A DNA stretch of 64,000 nt. It comes from Gimesia chilikensis. Its GTDB lineage: Bacteria > Planctomycetota > Planctomycetia > Planctomycetales > Planctomycetaceae. This document shows positions 36,012-47,600 of the stretch, piece after piece. Position 1 is the stretch's first letter; every line of letters starts with the position of its first letter. The stretch is from positions 1 to 64,000 of the forward strand of contig NZ_VTSR01000022.1 in assembly GCF_008329715.1 (NCBI RefSeq). Direction: 5' to 3'. The translations under genes were made by a program, and so were the position numbers. Below the pieces are notes generated by a model. The model did no database searches and was not told the origin of the DNA. It saw nothing but the letters and a program-made list of their open reading frames with translations.

Positions 36012-37100
36012 TTGAACCAGGATCATAAAACACGCAATCCGCAGACAGTCCGGCTGTTCGCACTGACTTTGATCATCACCACCTGCGCAGGGTGGCTGAC
36101 TGATAGTGCCTCCGCTTTCGATCAACTTCAGCCGAGCCAGCTGACCAGCGGTTCTCAAATGCGTCGCGCGTTCCGGTCTGTCGTTTCGACTCCCCGTTCC
36201 TGGACGGTCCGCGTCCGTGTGAATGGCAGAGAAGCCTCACTCGGAGCCATCGTGGAATCTGATGGCTGGATACTGACAAAAGCCAGCCAGCTGGAAGGAA
36301 AAGTGACCTGCGAACTCACAACCGCTGAACGCTACGAAGCCGAAATCATCGGCGTCGACGGTAAGCTCGATCTGGCCCTGCTCAAAATTGATGCCCGGAA
36401 TCTGCCTACAGTTCAATGGCAGTCAGTAACTGACCCCAAGGTTGGACAGTGGCTGGTCACTCCCGGACTGAGCATGTCTCCCGTGAGTGTCGGCGTACTC
36501 AGCGTGACACGACGGGATATCAAACCCGCCCCGGGTGTCCTGGGCGTGCAGATCGATGACGCTAACGGAGGCGCCCTGGTCAAACAGGTGATGCGCGAAA
36601 GTGGTGCTGAAGAAGCGGGCCTGAAACCAGGCGACGTGATTCTGAATGTGGCCGGCGAAAACATCGACAGTGCCAGTTCACTCTCGCGGTTCATCCGTAA
36701 ATTTCTGCCTGGCGATCGTGTCCAGGTCCGGTTGCTCAGAGACGAAGAAGAAATCAACGCAGTCGTGGTCCTCACCGATCCACAGATGCTGATCTACGAT
36801 CGCCTGCGGGAAATGCAGAAGAAAATGGGAGGCGCATTGAGTCGCCGGAAAACCGGCTTCGCTGAGGTCCTGCAGCACGATACCGTACTTCGCCCCGAAG
36901 ACTGTGGCGGCGTCATCGTCGACCTGCACGGGAAGGCCATTGGCTTGAATATTGCCCGGGCTGGCAGAACCAAGTCCTTCGCGATTCCCGCCGATCAGGT
37001 GATTCCCATGATTCAGAAGCTCAAGCTCAAAGAGTATGCTCCTTACAATCCCCAGAAGGATCACAAGGAACAGACCGTTGCGGCCGGCAGTGCATCCTGA
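36012..37100 (+). CDS. HtrA-like pseudo-protease with PDZ domain inserted in the protease fold
   Basis: The 362-residue exported protein (signal about 12-35) starts with TTG after AGGAG. The first half of a trypsin fold (about 64-168) has GWILTKAS where GYILTAAH is usual, so Ser 92 replaces the catalytic His; Asp 120 (KLDLALLKID) is kept. A PDZ domain follows (about 172-257, GAEEAGLKPGDVILNVAGEN), then the second trypsin part with DCGGVIVDLHGKAIGLN (Cys 298 where Ser is expected) and FAIPADQVI. The PDZ thus lies inside the protease domain, and two of three triad residues are changed. It is probably catalytically inactive, perhaps a binding partner of the intact protease upstream. Confidence 0.82.
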   Translation: MNQDHKTRNPQTVRLFALTLIITTCAGWLTDSASAFDQLQPSQLTSGSQMRRAFRSVVSTPRSWTVRVRVNGREASLGAIVESDGWILTKASQLEGKVTCELTTAERYEAEIIGVDGKLDLALLKIDARNLPTVQWQSVTDPKVGQWLVTPGLSMSPVSVGVLSVTRRDIKPAPGVLGVQIDDANGGALVKQVMRESGAEEAGLKPGDVILNVAGENIDSASSLSRFIRKFLPGDRVQVRLLRDEEEINAVVVLTDPQMLIYDRLREMQKKMGGALSRRKTGFAEVLQHDTVLRPEDCGGVIVDLHGKAIGLNIARAGRTKSFAIPADQVIPMIQKLKLKEYAPYNPQKDHKEQTVAAGSAS

Positions 37101-37109
37101 GACTAACGC

Positions 37110-37859
37110 TCATCCCGAATGATGACAGTGGAACTGTTCTTCCAGCTGCATTCTAAATTCACGTACTGCGGACGCCTCAACCCGGCTGGTGCGCAGCTTT
37201 TCTGAACAGGCTGCCCCTCGAATACCAATGATATCCGGCTGAATGGGAGAGAGTGCCTCCAGGTCACCCAGGCGAATGGAACCTGCCAGAGCGACCTTCA
37301 ATCCGTGCCGATGCGCTCGTTGAATAAGTTCGTCCAGCATTTCCATCGAGAGCAGATCCGTTAACCCGAGCCCCTGTTTGTGGAAAGTGTCAATCAGCAG
37401 ACCGGCACATCGGCTCTCAATCGCAGCCGAGAGGACTTCGAGTGGAGAGGCAGCCGAGGCCTGCTCCCAGTCTGCATACGCGACCGCGATCCAGTCGAAC
37501 TGCCGTTGATGTTCCGTTTCAATCCGCTCGGTTACCTCCCGCCAGCAGGAGATCCAGTTGGACAGCGTCCGGGTTTCGGAGAGTCCCAGTTTCAGGTACT
37601 TCATGGCCGAGGGTATGCGGGGCATTGTGGATCGCTCTTGCCATTCGACCAGTTCGCCCAGCGCCATACTGAGGGGCTGAGTGATGTTGTGACGTTCGCA
37701 GTAGGCCGCGATCATCTGCAGGGACTCAGAATTCACCATCCCCAGGGCGCCATTCAGCGGTTCTTTGAAATCGAGCAGGTCACAACCTCCGGCCAGCGCA
37801 GCGGCAATTTCTTCACAATTACGAACGCTGACCAGTAACTCGACGCGGCGGGGATTCAA
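37110..37859 (-). CDS. mfnB: (5-formylfuran-3-yl)methyl phosphate synthase MfnB
   Basis: The 249-residue TIM-barrel protein of the DUF556/MfnB family begins VELLVSVRNCEEIAAALAGG and has LLDFKEPLNGALG, MKYLKLGLS and GLKVALAGSI, with conserved Lys in the first two. MfnB makes the furan precursor of methanofuran from glyceraldehyde 3-phosphate. Methanofuran- and tetrahydromethanopterin-dependent C1 transfer occurs in planctomycetes and methylotrophs, where it serves formaldehyde oxidation. No other gene of that pathway is in this window. Confidence 0.85.
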   Translation of the reverse strand: MNPRRVELLVSVRNCEEIAAALAGGCDLLDFKEPLNGALGMVNSESLQMIAAYCERHNITQPLSMALGELVEWQERSTMPRIPSAMKYLKLGLSETRTLSNWISCWREVTERIETEHQRQFDWIAVAYADWEQASAASPLEVLSAAIESRCAGLLIDTFHKQGLGLTDLLSMEMLDELIQRAHRHGLKVALAGSIRLGDLEALSPIQPDIIGIRGAACSEKLRTSRVEASAVREFRMQLEEQFHCHHSG

Positions 37860-37922
37860 CTAAGGGGCCTTCCTGAACTTCGACAGACCAAGAGGCTGCC
37901 TGCTTCGGGGTTTCTGATTCAA

Positions 37923-39515
37923 TTACTTTTCCGGTTGCGGACGACGGAGTGCTTTGCCCGCCAGGCTGCCTGTGGGAAATCCACCGTTGATGGCAGGAGT
38001 CCCATTCACAAACAGGTAACGGATTCCCTCGGAATACTGATGCGGATTGTCAAACGTCGCCTGATCGATCAGCTTCGCGGGATCGAAGACTACGATATCC
38101 GCATAAGCGCCTTCCTTCAAATAGCCCCGGTCCGTTAAGCCCAGGATGTCAGCCGGCAGGCCGCTGGCACTGCGAACGGCCTTTTCCAGCGGGATTACTT
38201 TTTCCTGCAGCGAATAATAACCGAGTTTCCGCGGAAAGGTGCCGTAGTTACGGGGATGCGGACGATCTGAACCGGGCAGATAGGCTCGTCCGTCTGACGC
38301 GGTCGCAACCCAGTCGATTTTCATTATCTGACGCACGTCCTCTTCGTTCATGCTGAAGTTAACGACCGACGCGCCCCCGCGTCGGGTGATCTCGAGCACG
38401 ATTTCCAGGATGCTTTTCTGCTCCTGATCCGCAATCTGCTGCAGGTTCTTACCCACCCAGTCGGGACGATCCGCGTAGCGGGCAATCCGGACCGCACTTC
38501 CGCCTTCCCGTTTTTCAATGTTCTTCTCGATCTGTTTAATGATCTTCTCTGAGGTCTCCGGGGCTTCCAGGCGGGCCACCAGTTCCTTGTTGCCTCCAGC
38601 CCGGGCCCAGGCTGGAATCAGGGTGGCGCCCAGTGATGTGCTGGACGCGATATAAGGATACTGGTCCGCAGTCACCGTCTGACCCTGCTGGCGGGCTTCG
38701 TCGATCATCGCCGCGGCGCGCAGTACCAGCCCCCAGGCATCCCGACCACTCGATTTGAAATGGGAAATATGTACAGGCATCTTGGCCTGCTGGCCGATCT
38801 TTAAAGCCTCATTCACGGCTGCCAGCAGCTCGGTGCTTTCGTTCCTTATATGACTGGCATAAATGCCGTTATACTCGGCGACGATCTTGGCCAGCGTAAT
38901 CAGCTCATCCGTATCTGCATACGAGCTCGGCACATAGATCAAACCAGTCGACATCCCCCAGGCACCGTCCAGCATCGCCCGGCGGGCCAGCTCCTGCATC
39001 TTCTTCAGTTCTTCTTCCGTCGGTTCCCGCTGACCGGAGCCCATTACGTGGTCTCGCAGAGAACCCTGCGGAATCAGGTGCATCACATTCGTCCCGCTAC
39101 CCGCGGCGTCAATCTGCCGATAATATTCCCCTGTATCAACCGGGCCACTACCGCAGTTTCCCGTGACCACGGTGGTACATCCCTGGGTGATAAAGTTCAT
39201 ATTCGCCCGGGTCAGGGGGGAAACAATCTGCCGATCGCTGTGATTATGCAGGTCGATGAATCCCGGGGCGATGACCAGTCCCTTGCAGGAAATGACCTGA
39301 TCAGCGGATGCCTTGATTTCCGGGGCAATTTTGACGATCCGGTCATCCTTGATCGCCAGATCTCCTGTAAAACCTGCTTTTCCTGTTCCATCGATGATCG
39401 TGCCCCCTTTGAGCAGCAGGTCGTACGAGGCAGATTCCTGGGCGGAGAGCGTTCTGAGGGGCATCAGAGCCAGTAACAGCAGGCACAGGCTGACTTGCAG
39501 ACGGAGCAGATTCAT
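37923..39515 (-). CDS. Secreted D-aminoacylase/N-acyl-D-amino-acid deacylase-like amidohydrolase
   Basis: The 530-residue amidohydrolase has a signal peptide (LQVSLCLLLLALMPLRTLSAQ). Metal ligands are visible as FIDLHNHSD (His-x-His), a later His in VHISHFKSS, SHIRNES and the C-terminal Asp in ASDGRAYLPGS. These match the D-aminoacylase group, which splits N-acyl-D-amino acids (and related dihydroorotase-like members). The secreted form fits peptidoglycan-derived or dietary D-amino acid use. It is transcribed toward mfnB with a 63-bp gap, so a shared transcript is possible. Confidence 0.88.
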   Translation of the reverse strand: MNLLRLQVSLCLLLLALMPLRTLSAQESASYDLLLKGGTIIDGTGKAGFTGDLAIKDDRIVKIAPEIKASADQVISCKGLVIAPGFIDLHNHSDRQIVSPLTRANMNFITQGCTTVVTGNCGSGPVDTGEYYRQIDAAGSGTNVMHLIPQGSLRDHVMGSGQREPTEEELKKMQELARRAMLDGAWGMSTGLIYVPSSYADTDELITLAKIVAEYNGIYASHIRNESTELLAAVNEALKIGQQAKMPVHISHFKSSGRDAWGLVLRAAAMIDEARQQGQTVTADQYPYIASSTSLGATLIPAWARAGGNKELVARLEAPETSEKIIKQIEKNIEKREGGSAVRIARYADRPDWVGKNLQQIADQEQKSILEIVLEITRRGGASVVNFSMNEEDVRQIMKIDWVATASDGRAYLPGSDRPHPRNYGTFPRKLGYYSLQEKVIPLEKAVRSASGLPADILGLTDRGYLKEGAYADIVVFDPAKLIDQATFDNPHQYSEGIRYLFVNGTPAINGGFPTGSLAGKALRRPQPEK

Positions 39516-39802
39516 GAGTGGAACTCCCTGAATTGAATTGGGTTTACGGTACGAGCTCGCAAATTATGAAGATTTGACGTACTCATGATCAAAGTATCGC
39601 TAAAACCGCTTCGAACTACCAGTAAGAATGACGGTTTCTGGGCTTTGCGTTACTAATCTATTGCTGATATATTTTGCCCCTTATTATAGTAGCCTGACGC
39701 GCTGCGAGGCGGCTATCTGGTGAGACCCTCTGTTCCCCGTGAGGAACGTCCGAATGTCAAGAAGGTTTCCCGATTGAAACATTTTGGGAAGATTGAAGAG
39801 TC

Positions 39803-41623
39803 ATGAAACGAGAAGATGTGCGGAACATTGCTATCATTGCGCACGTGGACCACGGGAAGACCACGCTGGTCGACGCCCTGCTACACCAGAGCGGCCAGTT
39901 CCGGGATTCCCAGTTGAAAGGTGACTGTATTCTGGATTCGAACGATCTGGAACGCGAACGGGGAATCACCATCCTGGCCAAGAACATTGCCCTGATGTAC
40001 AAGGGCGTGAAAATCAACATCATCGATACCCCGGGCCACGCCGACTTCGGTGGCGAAGTCGAGCGCGTGCTCCGCATGGCCGATGGTGTGCTGATTCTGG
40101 TGGATGCCTTTGAAGGCCCCCGTCCCCAGACCCGCTTCGTATTGAAAAAGGCCCTCGAGTGTCATCTGAAGCCTCTCGTGGTGATCAACAAGATCGACCG
40201 CCCCGACTGCCGCCCCGATCACGTGCTGAGCGAAATGTTCGACCTCTTCGTCGATCTGGATGCAGACGACGAAACGCTCGATTTCCCTTACATCTACGCC
40301 AGTGCCCGTGAAGGCTTCGCCACACACGATCTGGACAACTTCGGCGACAGCATCCATCCGCTGCTGGACATGGTGCTTGAGAAAGTACCCGCTCCGGAAG
40401 TCGAATTCGACGCCCCGCTGAAGATGATGGTCACGACCCTCGAATGGTCTGAATACGTGGGCCGCGTAGCCACCGGTCGTATCAGCACCGGTAAAGTCCG
40501 ACGCGGTGAAAAGGTCACCCTGATCAAGGCCGGCGGAAAGCATATCAACTGTACCGTCGATTCGGTCGAACTGTTCAATAACCTGGGACGGGCTCCCGTT
40601 GAAGAAGCCACCGCCGGCGATATCGTCGCTTTGGTTGGTCTGGACAATCCTGAAATCGGCGACACCGTTGCCTGTGCACTGAAACCTGAAGCCTTGGAAC
40701 GTATCGACGTTGATGAGCCGACACTCTCGATGTTGTTTACCATCAACAGTTCTCCGCTGGCGGGGCAGGATGGCAAATACGTCACCAGCCGTAACCTGCG
40801 GGAACGTCTGATGCGTGAGCTCGAATCGAACGTGGCTCTGCGTGTCACCGAACGGGAAGATAAAGACTCGTTCTCTGTTTCCGGTCGTGGCGTGCTGCAC
40901 CTCTCCGTACTCATCGAACAGATGCGTCGCGAAGGTTATGAGCTTTCCGTTGGTAAGCCTGAAGTAATTCGCAAGAAGATTGACGATAAATGGCACGAAC
41001 CGTTCGAAGAACTCGTTGTCGACGTGCCTGCGGATTCGGTCGGTTCCGTGATGGAACTGGTCTGTGCCCGTCGAGGACAGATTATCGACATGACGGCAGG
41101 CGAAACCGGAATGTCACATCTCAAGTTTTCGATTCCCGCCCGCGGGCTGATCGGTCTGCGAACCCGTCTGCTCAACGCGACCAAAGGGGAAGCGATCATC
41201 AACCACCGCTTCGAAGGCTACAAGCCCAGCGAAGGGGAAGTTCCCCGTCGTGCGAACGGCGTGATGGTCTCCCAGGCCAAAGGGCAAGCCGTAGGCTATG
41301 CTCTCTGGAAACTGCAGGAACGGGCTGAATTTTTCGTTTCTCCCGGAGATGATGTCTACGAAGGAATGATCATCGGCGAAAACGCCCGTGAGAATGACCT
41401 CGTCGTCAATCCGATCCGCGGTAAAAAACTGACGAACGTGCGTGCTTCCGGTTCTGATGAAAACGTTGCCCTCAAGCCGGCCCGGGATATGAGTCTCGAA
41501 GCCGCCCTGGAGTACATCGAGCAGGACGAATATGTGGAGATCACTCCCAAGCTGATCCGTCTCCGCAAGATCTACCTCACGGAAAACGAGCGGAAACGCC
41601 AGCACCGCAGTGCGAATGCTTAA
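39803..41623 (+). CDS. typA: Translational GTPase TypA/BipA
   Basis: The 606-residue GTPase has G1 AHVDHGKTTL, the switch DTPGHADFGGEVERV, NKIDRPDCRP, a domain 2 barrel, and the BipA C-terminal domain with the SIPARGLIGLRTRLL and EGMIIGENARENDL motifs. It acts on the ribosome in stress adaptation and assembly. The length is typical. A strong terminator follows and overlaps the end of the convergent giant gene. Confidence 0.95.
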   Translation: MKREDVRNIAIIAHVDHGKTTLVDALLHQSGQFRDSQLKGDCILDSNDLERERGITILAKNIALMYKGVKINIIDTPGHADFGGEVERVLRMADGVLILVDAFEGPRPQTRFVLKKALECHLKPLVVINKIDRPDCRPDHVLSEMFDLFVDLDADDETLDFPYIYASAREGFATHDLDNFGDSIHPLLDMVLEKVPAPEVEFDAPLKMMVTTLEWSEYVGRVATGRISTGKVRRGEKVTLIKAGGKHINCTVDSVELFNNLGRAPVEEATAGDIVALVGLDNPEIGDTVACALKPEALERIDVDEPTLSMLFTINSSPLAGQDGKYVTSRNLRERLMRELESNVALRVTEREDKDSFSVSGRGVLHLSVLIEQMRREGYELSVGKPEVIRKKIDDKWHEPFEELVVDVPADSVGSVMELVCARRGQIIDMTAGETGMSHLKFSIPARGLIGLRTRLLNATKGEAIINHRFEGYKPSEGEVPRRANGVMVSQAKGQAVGYALWKLQERAEFFVSPGDDVYEGMIIGENARENDLVVNPIRGKKLTNVRASGSDENVALKPARDMSLEAALEYIEQDEYVEITPKLIRLRKIYLTENERKRQHRSANA

Positions 41624-41657
41624 TTCAGCAGAACGCACCCTATGATTTTGACTTCCC

Positions 41658-41690
41658 AACCTGGGGCCGGCTTACCGGTCCCAGGTTTTT
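41658..41690 (+). terminator. Rho-independent terminator overlapping the end of the convergent gene
   Basis: The stem AACCTGGGGCCGG (41658-41670) pairs with CCGGTCCCAGGTT (41675-41687) around the loop CTTA, one G-T mismatch, followed by TTTTT. The stop codon of the opposite-strand giant gene (41672-41674) lies in the loop. Confidence 0.85.
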
Positions 41691-44600
41691 AATTTACCCA
41701 CCAGATCCAGCATTTCATTGCGCCGCTTTTCAAACAGCCCGAACAGGGCCAGGATGCAGATCCCCAGACCAATCCCAAACGCCCACCAGGGCCACACGTG
41801 TCCCAGTGACTGCGACGCGTGCCAGATCATGCTCACAATCGAAAGCACCAGGAACGAAGTGCCGACATACAGGAAGGCCCGTACTCGCAGCAGCATCCCG
41901 GCGAAGATCCCCACGACCGACAGGCCACACAGAATCATCGGGAGCTCAATACTTTCCGCTACTCCGGTGATGAACATGTCCCCGGTCGAACTGACATAAA
42001 TGGCAATCGTGGAAAAGTACCGGATCGAAGTCAGCTGAGAATCGCTCAGTTTATCACGATTCAGATGTGTCGCGACCAGTACCGACAATGCCGGCGGAAT
42101 CAGCCAGAGCTGAGGATGCTGTGTCAGCAACTGTCCCTGTTCCACCCAGAAAGCCCACAAGGCACCGTTACCCGCCAGAGCGGCCAGCGTGGTATAGACG
42201 AACGACTTTCTCCAGAGGCTCATCACCACGTAGACCAGGCTGATCAACAGCAGCACCAGGGAATATTCGCCGACCACCGGTGAGGTCTGAGTCGAAGCAC
42301 CATGCAGCCAGAAGCTCAGTGCGGGCAACAGCGGGAGGAAGACGCCCGTCCGCTGGAGCGGTTCAGACAACACCTGCAGCCCGATGCGGTCGAAGAACTC
42401 GCCGACCCCCGCACCGGCAAAGGCAATCGCGATAACGATATAAGGCCAGTAAGGCAGCAGGTAGCCGCGGAACAGTTCCGGCACGGTCAGGTAAATATGC
42501 AGGAACAGCAGGGCCAGTACGATTTCAGACGCATAGACATACAGCATTCTGCGTTTCAACGGGAGCTGGAACGGATCATATTTGGGAATGGCAGCCATCA
42601 CGATCAGGGCCGCGGAGAGCAGCACCAGCGCCGCAGAAACAACGCCGATTCTCGCGGGAGTCAATTGCAGCCGGACCCCGGTCAGTTGCAGTCCGATCTC
42701 CGAAGCCAGGATGGATAACAGTGCGACACCAGCAGCGGTCAGGAAGGTCCGTGCGCTTTTGCGAATCGCTTCCGTCCAGTCCGGGGTGAGGCTTGGCCAT
42801 TTCGCAAGTACAACCGTGGTCAGCAGGCTCAGAACGGAGACTGCCTCCAGTAAGCGAATCAGATGGTCGAGCCAGTAGAAGTTCCCTTTAACGGGCAACA
42901 GGGCCCAGCTGAAATAGATGGATGCAGCGCCCAGTGCCAACAGGGCACGGTGTTTGAACCGTTCGGAAAGTTCTGTCAAATCACCCACAGCCAGCAGCGC
43001 CGGAACCGTGAGAAAGGTCCCCACCACCGACCACCAGCGGAGCGTCTGATCTTCAAATCGCAATACGCTGTGCAGCAATGCCAGGATTGTCGAGAGCGTC
43101 ATCACGGAAACCGCTTGCGGGACCCAGCTGCGTGCCTGCTCCCAGATGAGGTCCGCGTTGGCAATCGCCAGGCGGTTACCAGCCTGACCCAGCTGTGAAC
43201 GCACTCTCCACAGAATCCCGATCAGACAGGCATAGACAGACAGCGCGATGCCCGACCGCTGTACCAGGATCCGCAGTTCTGTCTCATTACTCAGGAAGGT
43301 GCCGATCGCACATAATCCCATCATAAACAGTGGCGCCAGCCCATATCGGCTGTTCCGGTCCCAGAGCAGCGCCGTCAACAGTACGGTCACCGATGCCAGG
43401 GCAATCCACCCCTGAATGTCACGAATGACGGGAAGACCTTCTACTGTCAGCAATGTCCGGGAAACGGTGATTGTCAGCGTGTAGAGCAGGACGACTCCCG
43501 ACAGAGTCCCCGTTACGATGTGCTGCAACCTGAATTCAGACAGTCCGAGCTCTTCGTCAGTCGAGACACGTTGCCGATAGACGTCCACCGCCAGCCAGCA
43601 GGCCGCGACACCAGCTGCGGTGGTTACCAGCCATTTCAGTAGATCCATCTCGTTTTGAGGAGAGATGACCACGCCGACATCGTTCCAGTGGGCAGTCAGG
43701 ACAAATACGGTGCCAAGTAAGGATATCGCCAGTGAAGCCCAGGCCATGATCTGTTTTCGCAGACAGAGTCCCAGCGTGAAATACAGGGCCGTCCCTGTCG
43801 CTGCGATCGTCAGTCCCGGCCAGGGGCGATAGAGGTCAGACCAGCCTCCCCGGAATCCGAACAGCAGTAACAGACCAAAGAGCAACTGAGACCAGTAGAG
43901 ATGTCGTAGTGTGTCAGCCTGTAGTTCGGTATCGCCGGCTGAGCGACGCCAGGTTTGCACAAAGCGGAACGCGTGAAAAGTAAGCACCACAAGTAGCCCC
44001 CCTTCGAGCAACAGGTTGACCTGCCAGGCGTTCCAATCCGTGTGATGCCAGCCCAGGACCGCTGCCAGACCGATCAGTGCCAGGCTGAGGAAGCTCAGAC
44101 CATTGACCTGCATACTGCTGGAGTACCTGCGGGCAAAATACTGAATGCAGAATGCAGAGACTCCAACCGCAGGCAGAGTCACCCATGGAGCTTGTGAGAA
44201 GCGTGGTCCCCATGATCCGGCAGGATCGAACAGATTGAACAAGAAGGGGAGCAGATAGGGAGAGACGACCAGGCTGAGCATCGTCGCCAGATGAAGCCGT
44301 AACGGTGGCCACTCGGAGGACGTGAGCAGCTGGTGTTCACGGAACTCGGGATGAATCCAGCGTTCGCATGCCAGCCAGAAGATCCCGAAACCGGCAGCCG
44401 CGAGTCCCAGCCAGGTAAGGGTCTGCAGGAACTCGGCGGTATCATATTGATCGAGGGGTGTCGAAAACATCAGAATGGTTCCCGCCAGCGTTGTCGCCAG
44501 CAGAAGATGGGATGCGAGCAGCATCCAGCCGTTGGAGCGGAACAGCACTGCATAACAGATGATCGTTCCCAGCAGTATCAGCAGCGGCAGACCGAATTGT

Positions 44601-47600
44601 GTGAAAGCGAGTAACCGGTCTGCAACATCAAGAGTTGGGATCTGTCCCAGCCCCGTTCCCAGAACCTGACAGATTGTCAGGAACAGGACAGGCAGACCGA
44701 CCCCCAGCATGCTCAAGTCACGCCACGATGGTTTGTCTTCCAGCAGACGCGTAAGGTACCCCAAGCGGACCTGCTGCGACTGGAAAGTCTGCAGCACCGA
44801 TTCTGCTTTCCAGACAACCACAAATATAACCACGGCATACAGGCTCAGGCACCAGCGGAGAGCCCCCGCCACATGCTGAGTCTGGTTGAAATACCCGGCG
44901 AGCAAAAAGGGAATCAGGTAACTGATTAGCAGCATGCCCAGCGAAGCGAGTTTCTGCAGGCGACTGTTGAGAAAAGTCAGACATCCCAACATCAACAGGC
45001 CCAGACAGAGCCAGCTCCAGATACTGAAGGCTTCTGGTGCCAGTTGCAAAGGAAAGCCGACCGAGAATTCTTTCAATGCGGAATTGAAAATAACAAACAG
45101 GGAAAACAGTACAACCAGCGTGCAGGAGAGGGCACCTTGTGTCCAGAGGCTGTGTTCCCGGGGCCGCGTGATGGTAATGGCCGTCAATCCCATCAGGTAG
45201 ACGAACAAGCCAAACATTGCGGGAGCCAGATATTTCCAGACCGCACTCATCCGGTAGGCCTGGCTGAACTCGGCTCCGACCAGAGGTAACAGGGCAAATG
45301 CGAATACGAGACCTGTAGCAAGGATGGCACCGCCCAGTAGAATCGGTTGCAGATTCAGCCGACTGGTGCGGGCCAGCGCTCCCAGCATGTTGCCTGAGAA
45401 TTTTTGGGAACGGATCAGCGAGTTCAGTCCATTCCAGAGGGCAATTGCCAGGATATGGAACAGCCAGTAACGGGGAGAATGGTAACCATTGCCCGTCCAG
45501 AGATCAAAACGCTGGCCGACCGCAGTCGCGGTGTAGAGCGTGCCAGCCGTCCCCGCGAACTGGGCACACAGAAACCAGACTTCGGAACGCAGAATCAACG
45601 CAATGCCCAGCCAGATCAGCATCAGCCAGAACGAGTAAAACGCATGCATGTGGGCCGGCATGATCTGCAGCAGTGCATAAGGGATCATGAGGACCGACGT
45701 GATCATGGCACCTGCGGTGAGGGGGCTGGTAAACGAATTACCCTCAGCGGGCAGCAGCGACCAGCTGTTCTGTAACTTTTGTCGATTTTGGGACCAGAAT
45801 TGCAGGGCAAGTAAAAACAGCAGGCTGGTCGAAGCGTGGATCAGACAGCCCCAGGCAAAGGGACCATCGGGACGCAGATGCATGCTCTGCAGCAACTCGC
45901 GGATGGGGCCGTTGAGGCAGAGTGCGTGTTGCAGTGTCAGGAACCAGAGAAATGATCCGATGCTGGAAAGTATCGGACGACGAATGTGCCAGTTTGCAGT
46001 CAGGAACACAACGGAGTTCAACAGTAAAGCCACCGTAGTCCACATGACATCTGTGCGGGCATAAAAGCCCGCGTAGACTGCGATCAGGCTGGAGCCGCAG
46101 GCCAGCCCAACTGCGGCATACAGGTAGTATTCCGCTGCCTCCCGGTGCGATTTGTTCTTGAGCAGCATCGCTCCGATTCCCGCGCCGATCGCCAAAGCCA
46201 GTAATACGATGGCAGAACGGCCCAGCAGCATCGCTTCCATCAGCATCCGCTGTGTGACACCTTCAAGAGGCAGAGTGCCTCCCAGAACGTGAAATCCGAG
46301 CAGGGCTGAAATCGTAAGCGATGCGAGTGCCGGTACATGGCACAAAGGAAAACGTCCGCGAAAGGCGAGCAGTGTCAGGCTGATGGCGTTGACGATTCCC
46401 AGGGCGATCAGAATGTCGACGCGCGGCCAGGCGATTGCGAAGTTAACCAGCAGCATGATCGCAGCAAAGATCGCGAGGGACGAACCCGTCAGGGACCAGT
46501 GCGGCGATTCATCTTTCCCTTTCCGGTGATGGAGCAGCAGACCGAATCCGACCAGTAGACTTTCCATCAGGCTGAACAGTGGCGTCAGTCTCGCAAAGGT
46601 TTCCAGGCGTTCGGGGGCATTCCAGATCATCAGCCAGCAGGGGGCTAGCACGGAAAAGACCGCCAGCCCGAGCAGCGTGACCAGTTCGCGGGCGCGGGAA
46701 TCAGATATTTCTTCCCAGTCGAACGTATTGCGCAGCACATACACCAATCCACCGACAAAGCAGCCGACTGGTAACAGTGCGAGAAAATTGATTTGCAGAA
46801 ACGTCGTAGCCTGATCCCCGAGGCGGGAGATTAGAATCTGCCCGGCTGAGGTACCCAGGACAATCGCCAGTAAAGGCCAGCGTCCGAAACTGAGCAGGAT
46901 GCGGCTGGACGAATGGACCATCCACCCGAACGCGGCAAAGCCGACGCCGAGTGCCAGTATGAAGAGCGGGTCGGTTGCAGGCCTGTGATCGGACAGGCGA
47001 ATGGCTGCCAGGAAGTTGAGAGGCACCAGTAGCACCGTAATCAGTAACAGGCCGCGACTGGTGGCTTCCAGTTTCCAGCGTTTGAACGTGTAAAGTCCCG
47101 CACCATGGATGGCGGCGGTGGCCAGCAGGAAGAGCAGGGCAGGCAGATAAGGAATCTGATTTTTCAATGTCGACCAGAGACTGACCACCAGGCCAATGGC
47201 ACTGCCGACAATCAGTAGACCGCTGACCAGTTCCCCCCAGCGAATGTTTTTCTCTTCCATGAACGCCTGCAGCAGTGAACCCAGCGGACGTTTCTGCTCT
47301 TCGACGGGCATCGCAGGACGTGGGGAAGTGTGTGCTGGAGAGACAGGTTCAATCTGTTCGGGCCTGGTTTCCGGTTCAAAGGCACTCTCGTCCAGAAAAT
47401 CGGAGATTTCGAGAACCGGTTCTTTTTCAGGCGTCTTCTGTGGGACTGGTTTCTGCGTCGATGGTTTGGGTTCAGGCTTGGACTCGGGTGTGAGTTTTGG
47501 CTTGGGTTTCGGTTGTACGACTTCAGGAGGAGCGGGCGCCGGTTGCTTGGCTGCTGTATATTTGAAGAGGCGGACGAAATCTTCTTCCGGGATGACGCCC

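Noticed and set aside
39881-40996. 371-codon minus-strand frame antisense to typA
   Set aside because: Shadow of a highly codon-biased conserved gene; no start signal or domain.
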